Part shown: positions 61,196 through 64,000 of the stretch, one piece after another | How the letters are laid out: the number at the start of each line of letters is the position of its first letter | How positions within the stretch are numbered: the first letter of the stretch is position 1 | From: CALABS01 sp050260775 | GTDB taxonomy: Bacteria > Pseudomonadota > Alphaproteobacteria > Rhodospirillales > Magnetospirillaceae | DNA length: 64,000 bases | Direction of reading: 5' to 3' | Assembly (NCBI GenBank): GCA_050260775.1 | Contig: JBLNCP010000019.1 | Location: 1-64,000, forward strand | Position numbers and translations under genes: made by a program | The notes under the pieces: model-generated | Told to the model about the DNA's origin: nothing | Seen by the model: the letters and a program-made list of their open reading frames with translations, nothing else | The model's database searches: none

Positions 61196-62884
61196 TCAGC
61201 CGACCTGGGCCAGCCCCGGTTCGGCGGTGCCCGCCTCCTGCACCCGTTCGGTGAAGTACTTGATCTTGCGCGCCGCCTCGGCGTTGGGCTTGGCGAAGTA
61301 GTGGCCCTGGGCATAGTCGACGCCGACGTCGCGCAGGATGCGGACCATCTCCGCGTCTTCGACGCATTCGCCCACCGTGGTGATGCCCAGCTCCTGGCAC
61401 ATGCCGGTGATCGCCTTCAGCACCGAGCGACCGCGGGGGTCGCGGGCGTCGAGCACGTATTCGGCGTCGATCTTCGCGTAGTCGACCGGCAGGATGCGCA
61501 ACAGGTCGAAGGCCGAGCCGCGCGAGCCGAAATCGTCGAGCGAGATGCGGGCCCCCAGCTTGCGCAGCCGCGACAGCAGGCGCTTGGCCTCGTTGAGGTT
61601 GTGGATGCGGGCGGCGTCGGTGACCTCGATCACCAGGCGGTTCAGCAGGCCCTTGTTGGCTTCCAGCAGCTTGAACAGGGCCTGGTAGAAGCCGGGGTTG
61701 CCGAGCGAGTGGCCGGAGACGTTGACCGAGATGTTGGCCAGAGGCGACACCTCGCTGGCGGCCTTCATCATGGCCAGCGCCTTGTTGCAGGCGGCGAGGT
61801 CGAATTCACCGATCAGGCCGACGTCGGTGGCGAACGGGATGATCTGGTGGGGCAGGAAGAAGCCGCCGTTGTGCGTGATGCGGGCGAAGGCTTCGTACTT
61901 CAGCACCGCGCCGGTGCGCAGGTTGACGATGGGCTGGAACAGGAAGACCAGCCGGTCGGCCTTGACCATCTTGCGGAAGTTGCGCACCCGCACCAGGGTG
62001 TCGTCGATGGCGGTGCGGGCGCCGTCGGCCAGCGACTTGATCGCGAATTGCGCGCTGTCCCGGACGAAGTTGGTGACGATGAAATTCAGCGCCTTGCCGA
62101 TGTCCTCGTCGGACAGCGCCGAATCCTCCATGTCGAGCGTGGCCGAGCGCATCTGCACCTGGGCGCCGCTGACCTTGCCCTTGAACTTCTCGGTCAGCTG
62201 GTGGACCCGCTTCTGCACCTGCTGCGCGCTGACCTTGTCGTCGTGGACGAGGCCGAACGAGCGGTCGGACAGGATCCCGGCCGAAGCCCCGCGCACCGAG
62301 CATTCCTCCAGGGTGTGGTGCAAGGTGGCGAGGAAGCTTTGCGCGGTGCCGGGCTCGACCTGGTCGAAGTTGCCGGAGAGGTCGAACAGCGTCAGGTGGT
62401 ATTCCTGGCCGATGCGGTTCGATTCGTTCAGCCGTTGCTGCACCATTTCCACGAAGCGCGCCTTGGGGTCCGCAGCCTCGGGATTGCGCTCCTCGTCATA
62501 GGGGGCGATCGGCGGGATGCGTGACAGCGCCAGGTGGTACGACTCGGGAAATTGCGGCAGGCGGATGCCGGCCAGCCGCATGCGGGTGACGGTGCCCGCG
62601 GTGCCCATCAGGGTCAGCGGCGTGTGGTCGAGCCGGCCGGTGTTGCGTAACCGCTGCAGCGCCTCCTTGAAGCGCTGAAGGTCGCGGGGAAAGATGAAGT
62701 CGGCGAGCGGCCGGCCCTGGAGGTCGCCGTCGGCCACCCCATAGAGCGATTCCCCCGCCCCGGCAGAGAAGACGATGTTGTCGCCCTCGTCCATTTCGAG
62801 CAGCAGGTCGGCACCGGCAAACGCAAAAGCAATGAAGCGGTCACGCTGCTGGCGCAGCTTCTCGACCATCGAAACCTGGCCCAT
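61196..62884 (-). CDS. PAS - EAL domain protein
   Basis: A 562-residue cytoplasmic protein. It has a PAS domain (about residues 15-125; ADLLLEMDEGDNIVFSAGAGESLYG), a middle region possibly related to degenerate GGDEF or signalling helices, and a C-terminal EAL domain. The EAL signature reads KYEAFARI (EAF). Other key residues are NISVNVSG, IEVTDAARI, LDDFGSRGSAFDLLRILPVDYAKID and VGECVEDAEM. EAL domains hydrolyse or bind cyclic di-GMP; the EAF and GECVE variations leave activity uncertain. The start is the ATG of MGQVSMVEKL, after GGGGGAAGG. Confidence 0.85.
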   Translation of the reverse strand: MGQVSMVEKLRQQRDRFIAFAFAGADLLLEMDEGDNIVFSAGAGESLYGVADGDLQGRPLADFIFPRDLQRFKEALQRLRNTGRLDHTPLTLMGTAGTVTRMRLAGIRLPQFPESYHLALSRIPPIAPYDEERNPEAADPKARFVEMVQQRLNESNRIGQEYHLTLFDLSGNFDQVEPGTAQSFLATLHHTLEECSVRGASAGILSDRSFGLVHDDKVSAQQVQKRVHQLTEKFKGKVSGAQVQMRSATLDMEDSALSDEDIGKALNFIVTNFVRDSAQFAIKSLADGARTAIDDTLVRVRNFRKMVKADRLVFLFQPIVNLRTGAVLKYEAFARITHNGGFFLPHQIIPFATDVGLIGEFDLAACNKALAMMKAASEVSPLANISVNVSGHSLGNPGFYQALFKLLEANKGLLNRLVIEVTDAARIHNLNEAKRLLSRLRKLGARISLDDFGSRGSAFDLLRILPVDYAKIDAEYVLDARDPRGRSVLKAITGMCQELGITTVGECVEDAEMVRILRDVGVDYAQGHYFAKPNAEAARKIKYFTERVQEAGTAEPGLAQVG

Positions 62885-63154
62885 CGACCTTCCCCCTCCG
62901 GAGGTCAATCCCCTTCTCGTTGTGGGGAATTTAACCAAATATTCACCCTTCGCGCAATGGTGTTGGAGCCGGGCCCTAGGGTGTTGACCGTGCCTCCGTC
63001 CGCGGGGCACGCGCCGGGGCGGGCCGCCTTTTCCGTGCGACAACTCCGTCCTCGAAACTTCGATTGCGGATAAACGGACTTCTTCATTAGATTTGCGCTT
63101 CGCGGCGGCTCTTCCGGGGAGGGCGGACGCGCAAGAGATGAGGGAGGAACCAAC

Positions 63155-64000
63155 ATGTGGATCCGCAAGCTCGGCACCGCGGCATTCGCGGCCGCCGGCG
63201 TGTTCGCCATGGCCGCCGCCGCGGGCGCGGCCGAGACCGTCAAGATCGGCGCTTTCCTGTCGGCGACCGGCGGCGCTTCGTTCCTGGGGGAACCGGAAAA
63301 GAAGACGCTCGAAATGTATGTCGACCGCCTGAACAAGGACGGCGGCGTGCTGGGGCGCAAGATCGAGCTGGTGGTCTATGACGACGGCGGCGCCACCGAC
63401 AAGGCGGCCACCTTCGCCAAGCGCCTGATCCAGAACGACAATGTCGACATCATCATCGGCGGGACCACCACCGGCACCTCCATGGCCGCCATCAAGGTGA
63501 TCGACCCGGCCGGCGTGCCGTTCATCTCGCTCGCCGGCGGCATCGACATCATCGACCCGGTCAAGAAGTGGGTGTTCAAGACCCCGCACACCGACCGCAT
63601 GGCGGCGGAGAAGGTCTTCTCCGACATGAAGAAGCGCGGGCTCACCCGCATCGCCATGATTTCCGAGGACGCGGGCTTCGGCAAGTCGGGCCACGACCAG
63701 TCGCTCAAGGTCGCCGCCAATTACAGCATCGAGATCGTTGCCGACGAGGTCTACAACGGCAAGGACCCGGACGTCACCGCGCAGCTCACCAAGATCAAGA
63801 ACGTCGCCGGCGTGCAGGCGGTGTTCAACTTCGGCTTCGGCCAGGGACCGGCCGTGGTGACCAAGAACTACAAGCAGCTGGGCATCGCCCTGCCGCTCTA
63901 CCAGTCGCATGGCGTCGCTTCGAAGGAATACATCAAGCTCGCCGGCGACGCCTCCGAGGGGGTCCGCCTGCCGGCCGCCGGGCTGGTGGTCGCCGAGCAG
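63155..64000 (+). CDS. ABC-type branched-chain amino-acid-like binding protein (partial)
   Basis: The first 282 residues of a LivK/HAAT-type periplasmic binding protein; the gene runs off the window. It has a Sec signal (TAAFAAAGVFAMAAAAGAAE), VKIGAFLSATGGASFLGEPEKKTLE, VVYDDGGATDKAATFAKRLI and IIIGGTTTGTSMAAI. A GGGAGGAACC ribosome-binding site precedes the ATG. The ligand is unknown; transporter components would lie beyond the end. The 270-base region upstream, shared with the divergent PAS-EAL gene, shows no obvious repeat or RNA. Confidence 0.88.
   Translation, partial: MWIRKLGTAAFAAAGVFAMAAAAGAAETVKIGAFLSATGGASFLGEPEKKTLEMYVDRLNKDGGVLGRKIELVVYDDGGATDKAATFAKRLIQNDNVDIIIGGTTTGTSMAAIKVIDPAGVPFISLAGGIDIIDPVKKWVFKTPHTDRMAAEKVFSDMKKRGLTRIAMISEDAGFGKSGHDQSLKVAANYSIEIVADEVYNGKDPDVTAQLTKIKNVAGVQAVFNFGFGQGPAVVTKNYKQLGIALPLYQSHGVASKEYIKLAGDASEGVRLPAAGLVVAEQ

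Overview
The window is GC-rich DNA from an alphaproteobacterium. Gene content and protein style (HupUV/HupT/HupR hydrogen sensing, FRC-type CoA-transferase, TPR-glycosyltransferase proteins, REP-like GC hairpins) fit Rhodospirillales, probably a Magnetospirillum-like genus. The genus is an inference; no rRNA, tRNA or magnetosome gene is present. Coding density is high and no gap above about 300 bases lacks a gene.

Layout. 0-10 kb: a giant TPR/glycosyltransferase protein, a single-domain response regulator, a UDP-glucuronate-epimerase-like enzyme, trmJ, cimA and a hybrid histidine kinase. 10-13.5 kb: a secreted Cys-repeat protein, a CoA-transferase, a YdcF-like protein, a methyltransferase and a 47-residue membrane peptide. 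13.5-32.2 kb: a hydrogenase island on the minus strand. From its promoter it runs hybO-hybA-hybB-hybC (group 1c uptake [NiFe] hydrogenase), hybD/hupD, hupF, hupK, hypA, hypB, a short hypF, hypC, hypD, hypE and hypX, then a lipoprotein, an AT-richer methyltransferase, hupR and hupT. A textbook sigma-54 promoter lies upstream of hybO, matching the sigma-54 activator HupR in the same window. 32.2-40.9 kb: an orphan Flp pilin, a PEBP protein, a GST, a 1673-residue calpain/lipase/RTX protein and a type I secretion adaptor gene (hlyD) cut by an IS3-family remnant. 40.9-43.3 kb: hupUV, the H2-sensing hydrogenase. 43.4-52.7 kb: a small exported protein, a GH17-GT2 glucan synthase, tex, an ABC-type binding protein, a radical SAM protein and a site-2 protease with CBS domains. 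52.8-59.3 kb: a group 3b NAD(P)-linked [NiFe] hydrogenase operon containing a cyclic-nucleotide-binding-domain gene, followed by a DUF559 nuclease-like gene between two repeat clusters, an EpmC-like protein and a second endopeptidase. 59.4-64 kb: a chemoreceptor, a PAS-EAL protein and the start of a LivK-like binding protein.

How the genes fit. HupUV senses H2, HupT relays this to HupR, and HupR with RpoN drives the hyb-hup-hyp transcription unit. HypABCDEF/HypX build the Ni-Fe(CN)2CO centre for both catalytic enzymes, and each enzyme has its own C-terminal endopeptidase (26.3 kb and 58.8 kb). Three [NiFe] hydrogenases (membrane uptake, sensory, soluble NAD(P)-type) therefore lie within about 30 kb. 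The hypF here encodes only the C-terminal Kae1-like domain, so a full-length hypF is expected elsewhere.

Most unusual items: the calpain-lipase-RTX fusion beside its broken exporter, the cNMP-domain gene inside the group 3b operon, the truncated HypF, the paired GC hairpin repeats that enclose a DUF559 gene, and the methyltransferase insertion bounded by a duplicated hupR leader.
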